This document shows, one piece after another, positions 48,015 through 60,237 of a DNA stretch of 64,000 nt. Source of the stretch: Aquila chrysaetos chrysaetos (taxonomy: Eukaryota > Chordata > Aves > Accipitriformes > Accipitridae); NCBI RefSeq assembly GCF_900496995.4, contig NC_044023.1, positions 24,250,453-24,314,452 on the forward strand, given 5' to 3'. Both the position numbers and the translations under genes were made by a program. Each line of letters begins with the position of its first letter. Positions within the stretch are counted from its first letter, which is position 1. The notes beneath the pieces are model-generated. The model did no database searches, was not told where the DNA came from, and saw only the letters and a list, made by a program, of their open reading frames with translations.

Positions 48015-51000
48015 ATAGTAAAGCAAGCAGACTGTGCTACAGCTGGAAACCTTTGCAGTTATCCAATGCTAATCTTGGCTATCCCTTTCCTCCTACGGTC
48101 TGAAAATTCAATTTCACTTAAAACCTTCCTGATGTTTTTTTTGTTTTGCAGTTTAGCTTTCCTCATGTATCTGCCTTCATACAATTTTGCGCAAAGAATT
48201 TTTCTTGTTAGCAGCGTTACCGCTGACAGACTATTATTTGCTGGAAATTTTAACTTTTAAAATTACCAGCGATAAAACCGTAGCACAACGAAGGATGCAG
48301 AGATTTTTCCAGGAAGAGTCAAATCTGTATCTTATATGAAGAGATACTCTAAAAAGAGAGATTTCAAACTCATTCAAAGTATTTACAGACAAGCAATCAA
48401 GTTATCCCAGCTGGACAAGTTACAGAGCTGCGGCCAGAGACCACAGAGCGTGAGTCCGAGGCCTTCGCCATCAACAGGCGCGGAAGTTCCCGGGAGTGCC
48501 TATTTGGAACACGATGGGCTCGTTAGCAAAGCATTTTGCTATACCCAAAACTGGGCTGAGCTCCGGAAACAATGTCATCGGGCAAAATTGTGCTTTATGT
48601 AAAGCCTGTTTGATGGGCAGGGGGGATAGAGGGAAATGAACAGTAAAACGTTTCAAACCTGTTAGCAGCAGAGATGAGAAGGTGTCCAAATACTCACCTA
48701 AACGTATCATTGCAATGATTTAATGAATTTCACCCAGCACCCAAGAGTTAGGTCCCTTCAGCAACAGCAGCCCCGTTTCCAGTGCTAGCACCAGCGATCC
48801 TAACCCAGCTCTGCATGCATAGAGAGACAGAACACATAATACAGGAAAATAAATACATTCCTTTTGTGATGAATCAATCACAACTCTCACAGTTTAATCT
48901 TCTCCCTAAAAAGGTGGCAGTTTTCAGCTCATCTGTGCCGTTCTTGCATAAATCTGTATTTTTCTTAGAGAAATTACAAGGTTGGTAGAAAACCTGATGC
49001 CCACGCAACTAATTGTGGCACAACATTGTATTTAGGCAGCACTTGCCCTCTCAGACTCACTAAGCAATTGCTCATGTACCAAAACCATCAGTGTGTTTTT
49101 GCCTGGGCATTTGTTTTTAAGTGCAGAACTGCAAATACTTTCCAAACGAGAGGCTTATTCAGCATCTGTGGGTATGTAGTTGAGACATCACTCAGTGTCA
49201 TAGCTGCCATGCCAGAGGCTGGGAATGATAAATGATGCTCTCAGTTTCAGAGAAGCCGCTGGCATCAGGGGGGAGGTTTCCGCAGAGCCTGAGGGGATTC
49301 GGCGTTTCCACGGGAGAGCAAGCAGGGCTGCTCTCCGTGCTCACCGCAGGGCACGGCGCGATGCCTGGCAGAGTGATGTGCGTGGGCAAGACACGGCAGC
49401 AAACGCAGCCGCCCTCGCATCCCCATCCCTCGGCGCTGACGGTCTCTGCCAGCAGCCAAAGGCAGCAGACGGCTGGAAGCGGTGCTGGGGTGTGTGCCGG
49501 AGTGGGGGGTATATTTAAGGGTGTTTCTGCCTATACTGTCTGGTATCGCGGCTGGCATTTAGGCTCTGAAAGCTTCAGGGTGTTATTAAAAAGGTCAAAC
49601 TGAGAAATACTTCAGGCTTTTTTTTTTTTTTTCCCTTTTCTTTAAATGCACCTTTTGAGCTGGTGTGGAAGGAGGCTGGGTTTCAAGGTTTCCTTCTTCT
49701 GAGCTGTCTAGCAGGCACAAAATATCCCAGTGAAAACCCAAGCATTTTCTAATAGATGCATGGAAAAGTCACCTTTCAGAAAATACAATATGGCCGAATT
49801 TGGTTCTCCATCAGTCCAAATATACAGTGCAAACACAGCCTCTAATTTACTAAACCACAGACTGAAATTAGTAATGGCTTTCTGCAAACTGAACAGCAAG
49901 TACACTAACAAGGGAGTATTTGGGACCCCACTAAACCCACACAATGATCACATTATTGCACCTCAGTACGCCATTACCCATCACGATCCTGGACACACCA
50001 CTGCCGACAGCCAGCACTGCGGTATGTCGCGGCTCTACAACCGCCAACACAGCTACAGCAGCCGGGACTGGCGGCATCGGGCAGCAGCCACCCCCCACGG
50101 CCATCGTGCACGTGAAGCAATGGCTCCGAAACAGCTCCGCAGTTGGTTCAAAGGCTGATCCAAACTCTCCCAAAATCACAGCAGTCCCATTTCCAAAGGA
50201 AAAGTTGGCAGCACGTTCTAGCCTCATTTTGAGTGTTCGCAAGCTGGCATTTCAGCGGCATTGCCACCCAGATCCTCCTTACCAGAAGGTGCTTTATGAA
50301 CTGCAAAGGGAGACCGAGATGCGTCACACTACCTAGCAGATGTCAGCTGTGAATGCAAACCAGGACGCGATAACTCGAGGCAAAAAAATGGTCTGCTTGT
50401 GTGGTGGATGGGTCAACAGAAGCCCTGAAATGGTTCTCGCTCCTTTATGATCCTAACACACACCTAAAATAACAGAATTTGCAGAGGGAAGAAAATAAAA
50501 ATAAAATCAGACTTACAAGATCATCTCACAATGGAGTCTTTCACTCATCAGAGTTAATATCCTGGAATTTATATATGATATTGTACTTTATCTGATCATT
50601 AAAATAATTGATTAAAGCTGCCTATACTGGCAAGTTAAGTTTTCTTAGGGGAAGAAATATTGCCTTACAGCGTTCTCCTTGAATAACAAGTTTTGACAAA
50701 TAAAATGGTTAAAGAAAATGAAATCTTTATTACATTCTGCTTATTGCAAGCAGGAGATTGGATGGGTTAGTTTCATTTAACTTACTACACCACACAGCTC
50801 TCGAAGGCAGGCTGGGAATCCCAGCTGGGCATCCCTCACTCTGCAGGAGCACAGGGGTCGGGATCTGCTCCAACCCTCTCCAGCCCTCTCAGCCCGCTCC
50901 CACCCAAACTCATCGCATTTCCAGTATCACCAGAGATTCTGCTGCAGCTTCTTCAGAAGGCAGAGCGCTGAATACTCTGAAACACCTCGGTTCCCATGCT

Positions 51001-52920
51001 GCTCCCAAAGAACAGCAAAGCCAGTGCTAAACCCTTTCCAAAATCCTGCCCGTGCCTGTGGAACCCTGAATCCCTTGGCAACTTGGCTTGTATTTGCAGA
51101 GAACAAAGTAGATGCACATAAGAAATAAACATTTTGGGTTTTATTTTAACTGAAAACAGCTCTTTGGGGAAAGCCCACCACAGATCCAAGATAGCAGGTC
51201 ACTCTGCGGTTCACTGCAAATGACAACAGAAGGGTTTAAATTAAAAACATTTGCAAAAGATTAAACCATTGTTAGGAAGGTTAAGGTCTCCTCACACGTG
51301 CCCAGGCTGACAGGAGGGGAACCCTTCGAAACACACACCAAAGAGGGATGACGCTCTAGCTTTCTGCTTGGAGAAAAACCAATTTGATTGAATGAATGGA
51401 AGGAAAACAGTCATGTCCAAAGCTTAGGACTTTTTCTACATTAAGGAGTGTAGCTTCAAGGGCAACACTTTGTCTTGCGTTCTTCAAGTGTCAGGGGACA
51501 GTCAGGACTGTGCCACTGCTGTCTGGGACCTCCGCAGCTCCAACAGCAGTTTCCCACCTTGCTCTGCTCTGGAGGGTTACAAAATCTCTTGCCAGCCTCC
51601 AGCCATCCAGGACAACGCTCACAACAGCCTGCACAAGCCTTTTCAGCACTAATACAGAATGTGTACTTCACATTTCATATGTTTGTATTCACCTTCTATA
51701 TTGATTTTTTTCTAAGTACTTTCTAGCCTGTACTTAATAAATTAGACTCTCCTTTTTGGGTATTGAAATACATTTTCATCTCACATCAGTAGTTATTGCC
51801 ATTAACTACAAATTTAACTCTGCAAGTGGCACCTGGTTCCAAAGCTACACAAGAAGTATCTGCTATTGATAAAACATGTTTATAGCCCATTCACTATATT
51901 AAAAAGAAAAGCTGCCAGGTAGTTAAGTATTGCAGGATCCTAATTTCCCTGCCAATCCAGCAGAGTTAAGGACCTCACGCAGTACACAGCACCTGGACTA
52001 CAAATTCCAGGCTGACCTTTAGCGAGTTGGCCATAGTGTAGTGACTCAGCATGCCAAGGGCTCCCAGCCTTACAGCCCCCTGCTTAAATGTGTAATTGTG
52101 CTTTAAACCCAAGACAGCAATTCTACAATTTCAGACACTTGCTGCCGCCCAGGGCAGGCTGGTTTGTGACGCTGCCCAGAGTCACAGCCAGGGTAGACTG
52201 AGCCAAACAGAAAGGGCACCTCCTCGAGTTTTATTAGAGGTATAGTCACATTCCTCTTTCTAGCTAGATCGCATGTTTTATGTTCTAATAGTATTGATAG
52301 AGGTTTTTTGATATCATTACCATATTAAAGAAAATGAAGTGCTGCTAACTCAAATATAATTGAAACATAACAATAAAAACCTCCAAGGGATGCTCAGCAG
52401 ATGATGTAAACTGATCTATGTGAATTTCAGACACATTGACCATTATGCACAAAATGCACAAAGGCTAGCTGCACAAAATTTCCATCTGTCTTGTATTAAT
52501 TGCTATCATTAAAAGGCAGACCTAAAACCAGAAGTCAATAATTATTCTCTTTCAAAAAGTTTGCTTTTAGTAAAAAACAAACAAAATCAACTTCCTGTTT
52601 TTCCTCTGCATCTACTTACCTCAATGGATTTACTACAGTTTATATTCACCGCAGATTTAGCCTGTTCTAAACAAAAATACTGCCTGCTACCGTGGTCTAA
52701 GGAGGAATATTTTTGAAAGCAAAATGTCCAGTCCCAATTACAGCTATAGTCTACAGTCAAAAGACACATGACACTCAACCTTAAAAAGGTTTTGTGCTTT
52801 CTTTGTAAAGTTCCTTATGAAAGGCTATGACCAAAGCTTCAGGGCTCAGTAAGAACATCTTTGAGTATTTTGCATGGTATGTATTTTGCTTACAAGCTGT
52901 ATTTTTAAAAACTTACCCTG

Positions 52921-53621
52921 TTGCTCAGGCTTACTTTAATTTTATTGCATTTCTTTATTACAAAGCTCCATCACCTTTTAAGAAAGATAAGGCTTTTTAA
53001 TGCTAATATTTATTTTAAAGCTAGAATACCTAATGTTCAACAACCTTCCAACTTCTTTCAAATTTAGTGACTTTAAATCAAAATAATGACATATACTAAT
53101 GAGTAAGTTTACACGGACATATTAAAAAAAAAAAAAAAGGCAAAGGCAAAGCACATTTTTGCAGAACAGAAGTCTGCTCCATCCCTCAGCTCCCCCCACA
53201 CCTCCCCGCCAGCCGAGCCAGGTAACTGGAGCATCAGCATCTGCCCAACCCCAAGCAAAATGCTGCCCCACGATTGCTTCCAAGAGGGCAGAACAAGCTT
53301 CTGCGAGGTGCGAGCAGGAACTGCGGCAACACGCAGACCCACGTCCATCAGCGGTGAGGCTGCTGCGTGGCATGAGTCAGCTCGAGGCTCCAGCAGGACT
53401 CCAGCACTTTATGCCCCATCTCAGAGTTAGATGGCCCACAGTGCTGTAAACAAAAAGCATCAGCACACCAATCTGGTTATTCTAAGGCAGTTTGAATGAC
53501 AGTTATGTGAAAGTTCAGCATTTTAGTAAGTACCCAGATACACTGAAAACTGGAAAAAACTAAGAAGTATTTCTCAGCGTTAAGCCTTCTGCACGGTTTT
53601 AAGCTTCACATCACTGTAGCG
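52921..53621 (-). other. Predicted 3' UTR of RAD18
   Basis: On the minus strand, the roughly 600-700 bases after the stop codon carry several canonical AATAAA hexamers (plus-strand TTTATT at 53009-53014, 52954-52959 and 52941-52946). These are reasonable candidates for the transcript end. The region includes an A-run (about 53124-53138, plus strand) and a moderately GC-rich part at about 53.16-53.4 kb. The end is inferred. Confidence 0.4.
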
Positions 53622-53724
53622 CTAGCTCTTCTTCCGCTTTCTCTTGGGAAGCAGTTGATTGCTTTCTGGCATTCGGGGCCGACATGACTTTCTTTTGTTA
53701 GCTCTCGGACCCAGAAAACTGCTT
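53622..53724 (-). CDS. RAD18: RAD18 E3 ubiquitin ligase, terminal coding exon (partial gene)
   Basis: This is a short last exon. On the minus strand a long T tract ending TTCCAG gives a strong acceptor at 53725, and the frame then runs 34 codons to TAG at 53624-53622. The peptide has GPRANKRKS near its start, PES in the middle and ends in the basic run KRKRKKS. Human RAD18 ends similarly (SPRQNRRTRA ... ES ... EPRNKRNRN), so position, charge pattern and spacing agree. RAD18 is the RING E3 that with RAD6 monoubiquitinates PCNA in the nucleus during translesion synthesis. The minus strand and the place beyond OXTR match its known synteny. Only this exon is recognisable. RING, UBZ and SAP exons should lie further right, beyond the window. 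Identity rests on a short basic tail plus synteny. Confidence 0.65.
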
Positions 53725-56700
53725 CTGGAAAAAAAAAAAAAAAAAAAGGGAAAATATGGGTTTGAAGATGCTCTAAACATGGCAAACACTGAAGGCTGTA
53801 TTAAAGCGCTGTAAGCAGTACGCAGGCACGCACACGTGTATGTGTTACTGGTGATGGTGAAGAGAAATACTACTCTGTCTTCTTGTTCAAAGATGACAAC
53901 GGCACCCACAAACCATCCCGTTCACCCTGAGCCCACAGGGACAGGGGAGTCACGCTGCCTCTCCTCCCATCACCAGGGACCAGTTTGGAACAGGAAGGAG
54001 CAGCAGCAACCTTTCAAATTCTTAGTCCATAAATGAGAAGAGCCCCTGGCGCTGATGAAACCACGATTACGTTATATCAGAAAAGGTTGACTCGAAACAG
54101 CCATCCCCAGCAGCACAGCCACTGAGGAAAAGGACAAGTGGTTTTGGTCAGTTACCCAAGAAGGAAAGCGCATGGGACTCCCATCTTTAAACAGGCTCTC
54201 TTTGCCAGAGGCTCTTCTCGTTTATGGGCAAAGAATTTTCCAGTGGAAACTCAAAGAAGTGTTTTCTTTTTAGTCATGGAGTTAATTTTAAAGAAAAAAA
54301 AAATGTTAAACTAGCCATATTTAAATTAGACAGCTAATTTCCATCATTCAGCCTCAGAGCTTAAAATTCCACATAGTGTTGACATGAAGGATATTGCTCA
54401 TCCATCAATAGCTGTTACTAATTAAACATTCCTTATAAATGCACTCTTTTTTTTATTATTTGCTAGGATGAATCCATCCTGCAGGGACTATTCATTTGGC
54501 TTAAACTGGGAATTCACAACTGAAAATAACAGCAGAAAACACTCAAATGCCAAAGTCCATGTCTCTGTTGGCTGCCACAAGATATACACTAAAAGAGATT
54601 AACAGGAACAACTCGTATTTCAGAGCTCAGTTCAGCACCACAATGGAAACCGAACTCCTGCATCTGAGACCATTAACCATGTCCAGGTAGGTCAGCGTAA
54701 ATCCCAACACAATCAGATTTAGTCTGTACCTCTGGAGAAAGCATTGCGATTAAATGCACATACCTGCAGAGCACAGAAGGAAGAGATGATGCATATGCAC
54801 CCCGCTATCCAACCCTCCGCCAGTCCTCAATGCTACAAACCTTACAAGTTTCTATAGTGCACGACGACTGAAGGCGCAGGCCTTTCCCTCCCAGCTGTAC
54901 CCTCCACTCCCCGACTTCCATCCCCTGCATTCATTCAGTGGAGAGGATCACTCATTTTAACCTAGTAGCAGCTAAGGTTTTCAAAGTTAGTGAAATTAGA
55001 TATTAACAAAACCTCTATGTCACCTTTTTCTCTGCTGCAGTTCACAATTTTGCATTATTTAAATTCAATGCAAATGCTAAGGCTGAGTTTTGTGAAATCT
55101 CTGAGCACAGTAATGCCAAAGGCAGCCCCACACCGAACTAAAACGCACAGGCTAACTGATGAAAGGATTCATAAATGGATACACAGATGTTTTAAGAGTG
55201 CCATGATACAAATTATTTTTTTCCTTTAAATTAAGCTCTAAAGCAGCTGTTTTCAACCAAACCAAGGGGAGCTGTTGCTCTTTGTATCCATCGTACCCAG
55301 CTCTTGTACATGGGCCGTATCTTCCATTCTAGGTCAAGGAAAATTTGCCTATCTCCATCCAGCTCTCTGCAGCTGTATGACAAAGCAAAGGATAATTAAC
55401 CTTGGTGGTTAGGTCGTTATGAGCCTCTGATGAATGACAGTGGAGAAGCACGCTCTTTAGGGACAGGATAAGACATGGAAGTGATACACTAACCCTTCTC
55501 CAGAGCACATGGCATTTGGCCACTGATGAATGAAGGATGTCGAGCCGGATGGACAACTTGTCCGATGCAGCATTATCGCCCATTAATCACCTTTGCTTTT
55601 CCCATCCTAGGGCACTTTGCTAGCTCAGGGGCACACAGCAGCCTTACAGTTCTCCATGCCAGCTGGAGCCTTTCAGCTGCACCCACTGGTACCGAACGGC
55701 CATGGCCTTGACACGGAGTTTCCCACAAACAAGACTACCTCCCTGGCCCCACACCGCCGGAGGTACCGCTCCCAACAGTCCCAGCTAGCGAATGAATCTG
55801 AACAAAATTAACTCCCAGTGGTCTGCAAAGCACTTCCCAATGGTGAGACCAGTCTGACAAAACAATGTAAGGGTTTTTCTCCAAAACTAACTGCATTAAG
55901 TAAAGCTAAAAATACATTAAACACTTAATGTTTTTTCCCTAAAATTAATTGCTGCACTTGCCCAGAGACATTATTTGGCTATGAAGAGCAGAAATATATA
56001 CACAGACAAGGCTGTGAAGGAAGGGGCGTTTCTTATCAATTTTATTTATTTATTTGAGATCTTCTTGTCAGGTACAATTGGCACACTGGCAGTTTCGGAA
56101 GAATTGCTTTGCTTGCTTACTAATGAATTGTTGAGGTCTAGCTTGAAATAATCCTGTCTATCAGTTGAGAGAAAACTGGTAAGAAGTAATTCCTGGGATT
56201 TGGTAAATTATTTCAAATATGATTATATAATTAATATAGAGAAAGAATGTTAATTTGCTGTTTGCTATTACACTTCAAGCCTCTCGGTATTGTTTTGCAT
56301 TTTCTTCACAGGGATGCTGTGAGCACTCCAGAGGACTCTAACCCTGCTGTGCTACTTTCCATGGCACTGTGCGATACCACCTTTACTCAGTTATGCCACA
56401 GAAAAGCATACTAAATGATGGTCTGCAGAACTCCAATAGCTATGTCATGATAAGCAGTCAGTAATATAATGATCTCTTCATTGCCACGTGTTATGAGGAA
56501 GGAGCTGGACCACAGCAAGCACTCGCAGGCAGGCCAGGCAATGATGGTGCTGGTGCGTGCAGCAAAGGTGGACGACCGCCCAGGCACTTGCAGCCAAGTA
56601 TCCTAAACCCCAATGGGTTTGTATGGCATGTTCTGAAGCTGCAGAATGAAAATCAAAGTTGCATTCGTCTGTACTGTTTTACGTTTGCTTTGGCACAGCA

Positions 56701-58069
56701 CTGTTCTCTGTCTTAGATCAGTATTCTCCCTCCAGTAAATAAAAACCTAAACTTGATTACCTATTTAAATCCAGAGAATATTATCTCAAAGTATTTCCAA
56801 ATGTCCTTGTAGCTTACAATGGCAAAGTAAACTCTCTATAGCAGTCTTCATCTCATACCAAATATCCCGCTGACAAAATAATTATATTTATTTGAGTTTA
56901 AAGTGCTTGGGGACAACTGATTTTTATTTTTACTTCCATAAATACTTTTACAATCCTGCCTCTATTTATAAGTATTTCATTCACTTTATAGATGACCTTA
57001 TACCTTTTATTATACCCAGATTTTGTTCTATAATGAAACATCCCATTTTCTACCTTTGTTTTGCTGAATTTAAGATAGGATGCAAACATTAGAAAAAAAT
57101 TAACATTGAATTAAATGAGGAATTAATAAATTATTTTCCATGCAAATAAAAAATTTTAAAAAAAGAAACTGAAAAAATGGGGATGTTAATTACAACTTCC
57201 ACTAATCTAAAGCTTTGTAACTACCACTAAGCCAGAGAAGACATAGGTCACAGAAATCTATTCCAAGAAATAACTGATTAGAATCAATCTAAAGACCCAC
57301 CCTGCAAATACTATGCCCTTTGTCTTAGCTGGAACCGCTCACATGATTTATAGCTGCTTATGTAAGTTTGGAGAGTGCTTAAATAAGATGCTTGTGTAAT
57401 AGTGGAGCCCAAGAAGGCTGCGAGGCACAAACAGCAACACAGCTGCACCACCTCCACGACTCGCTCAAATACCCAGACAACACACGACTCTAGCTAGATA
57501 CCATCTGGACACCTCAGTGTCACTGTCGTTATGTATTTCATTACAGTTTTCTTACTTATCGAGCCTTTCAGAAATAAACAAATAACTAATTCCTGGTAAG
57601 TAACATTTTAAGTTGGCCAAAGGGACAGAATCTGCACCCAGCACCAGCACTGGTGACTTCAGAGGAGTCTAAAACCAGCTTGTGCCTCAAATGCCAATAT
57701 AGAATTTGCATAAAAACCAACCAGTAACATATCTGAGAAAACACATACCTGCATGAGAATCACTCCACTGAAGCAGTGTGACATTTCACCAGAGAAAAAG
57801 GTAATAATGTCCAAGAATATGCTAGTTCATGAGGTTCCACTGTATTATGGGAAACTTGTGCAGGATGCAAGATATTCAAAAGGCTGAAAAGGGGAAATAG
57901 AGCAGCTGGGCAGGGGTGATGAGACAGAGAGAGGCACAAACCAGACCAAAACATTTGTTTTTCATAGAGTGCCCCCCAGGAGGGTCAGCTATAGCAAGGC
58001 CTCAGATGGAACACCAGAACAGTGTGTATATGGAACATTGTTTTTCCCTTTTCCTCCAAAGGATGCTAG

Positions 58070-58340
58070 TAAAGAAAAACAACTAGAGGGATTAGAGGCA
58101 TAGGGAACATGACTTATAAGGGAAGGTTACAGAAACTGGTTTTGTTTCCTCTGGAAAAGATAAGACCGAGGAGAAGTGGTAACAGTCTTCCAAAGTGTAA
58201 AATTTCCACTTCTCTCCCTTCCAAGCTTATACTTCAGCAAAGAAATAACCACCCTTTTAAAGATGGCAACAGTTAAGCAAATTATCACTAGGAGACTGTG
58301 GAATCCTCGCCACCGGACATCTACCCCAACCCATTAAATA
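58070..58340 (+). mobile_element. Old, diverged CR1 LINE fragment
   Basis: The order of words in this stretch follows the 3' part of CR1 as I know it: an 'agactggttttgtttcctctggaa'-like region (CR1 'gggttgttcagcctgga'), then GATAAGACCGAGGAGAAG ('gaagaggctccggggaga'), then AGTCTTCCAAAGTGTAAA ('agccttccagtacctgaa'). Further on comes AGGAGACTGTGGAATCC ('agaagctgtggatgcc'). It is heavily diverged with small deletions and lacks the CR1 terminal repeats. Confidence 0.6.
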
Positions 58341-59991
58341 CAGACCCAGCAGCCCCTTTCCCACCATCGCATGGACAGGATTTATGAAGAGACCAGACAA
58401 ATGACTGGAAGCCTAGTAATTTAGCAAAGCCCATTTGTGTTCCCAAACTCCATCTGACATTGTTTTTACTATAGTTACGAGCAATACAAATGACTGCACC
58501 TGCAAATCTTGAGACAGAAAAATATTTTCTTATTCATCTGGCACCTCTGTGGGTTTGTCTTGACCTGAACTTAAGCACGCCAGATGTCAGCTAACACCTT
58601 CAGACAAGAACACACATATCCTGAAAGTCTGGGGAAAAAACAAGTAGTATTGCCAATCCCAACTACTCTAGAAAGCATAATATAGACCCCAAAATGACAG
58701 AGCAAATTAATTCCTTGCCTTCTAAAATGAATCTCCAGCTAGTTTTCTCTAGCTTTCTCTAGAAGTGGAGAACGATGGTTGTACACTGCAGACATGTACT
58801 CATCTTGTTGCCACAGCACCCTTCTTTGGCAGGCAGCCTCCTCCACTGCTCCATCTGGAGCAGAGGTCCCTTCCTAGGGAGCAGCTATTTTTTGAACCCT
58901 GTGACTTGACTCACTCTCCTGAAGTGTAAAGGGTGCAAGAGAAAAAAAACAAATTCACTAAAAAAAAAATAATCTCTTCTGATTACACAATATGTAATTA
59001 CAGTCACAAAAATATGATTCAGAGATTTGCATTTCTTCCCAAAACATCACTAAGCAGACTGATACTGTCATCTGCAGACACAAAAATGGGTTAAACAAGC
59101 AATCATTGCCTGGACATTTTATTTAATAAGGACCCTTCTGAATGCAGGGTCCATGTCAGTGTAATACTACATGCTCATCAAGCCATGAACCTGCAAAGTC
59201 TTAGGCATTTGTATAATCCTATATGCCAGCAACACACTGAAGTCAGAGCTCTTCAGATATACAGCTGTTTCCAGGAGCAGGTCACATGTGATTCAAATTT
59301 TTATGCCTCACCATTTAACACTTACCTGCACAAAGATGCTTGCTCAGGATCAGGAACTTAATTTATATTTGAAGGCTTAAAACCTTACTCTGTTTCTAAG
59401 CTTGTATTTAAAACCACTTGTCTGCCAATAAAAATTAAGTCGCCAACAGCATAGACTAATAAATAAGTATGGTTCATGGGGAAAAATAAGTAATGATTGG
59501 GGTATACCTATTCAGCTCAGGGAATGAGAGACAGAGACCATAGAAAAAAGGACTTGGTTGAAATGGCTAAAGGACTTGGCTTTGTGGGGCCAGACAGAGC
59601 TGAAGTAAATGCATTCTTCTGAAAGCAGTGAGTCAACTGTCACAGATCAAGTGTCCTCCTAGAATGAACCTGGTTAATATACACTATCTTGCTAATGTGG
59701 GACTGCTGCTTAAATAGTCTTCAGAAAGTTAAGAGTTAAAGGTGATTTTGATTGAGTTAGGTATGTTCTTCGCCCAAAGAAAAAGGAAGTCAACTAGTTT
59801 AATAACTAACTACAGAAGAGCAAAGGAGCATTTAACTCCAAACTGTCTTACAGTGGAATATTTTAAAAGCAGGTGGAAAAAGTGTCTCCCCAGTGCATGG
59901 CTGAAAAGACACACTGAACTAGGACAAAAATTAATGCGTTCCAATCTTTGATATGCTTTCCATATCTGAGAGCTTTCTTTTTAAGAATTAA

Positions 59992-60237
59992 GGCAGTATT
60001 CAGAAGTCTTCCAAACTCTGCACAGCACTGTTAGGCATTTCAGAAGGTCTGAGCATCTACAAGCAGAAGATACTCGGTGCTACCCGCTACCTGCTGCAGA
60101 GACTGGTACAGCACAGCAAGCACCCAAACCTGACCGGGACGCTCGTGTGTGAGGGGAAGGCACCAGCTGCAGAGCTGTACGGCGAGGAGCCGCCATGGCA
60201 AGGTGCCCTGCATGTCAGGAAGCTTCTGGGAGCATAA
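59992..60237 (+). other. GC-rich patch with an 81-codon open frame, no Met
   Basis: Within AT-rich DNA a roughly 180-base GC-rich patch (about 60060-60240) carries a plus-strand frame open for 81 codons between two stops. There is no ATG in frame. The reading includes RYLLQRLVQHSKHPNLTG and GEEPPWQGALHVRKLLGA. I do not recognise the family. It could be an old retroelement or processed-pseudogene remnant, an exon of an unknown transcript, or chance. It is on the strand opposite to RAD18. Confidence 0.25.

Larger units (their letters stand above)
32283..52920. other. OXTR-RAD18 intergenic region, right part
   Basis: No recognisable exon or RNA gene is visible on either strand. Strong CpG-rich patches occur near 34.08-34.69, 41.35-41.73, 43.02-43.48 and 46.85-47.06 kb, with neutral or AT-rich DNA between them. 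Also present are simple repeats (A-rich at 32.33 kb and 36.57 kb, TTTA repeats at 47995-48014, a T run near 49.62 kb) and a G-run cluster at 44.77 kb. From about 50 kb the sequence becomes AT-rich. Confidence 0.55.

Noticed and set aside
57729-57960. Donor-like CATGCAG|GTATGTG with an upstream minus-strand frame, considered as a RAD18 exon
   Set aside because: None of the three frames resembles RAD18 and two are closed by stops near the donor.
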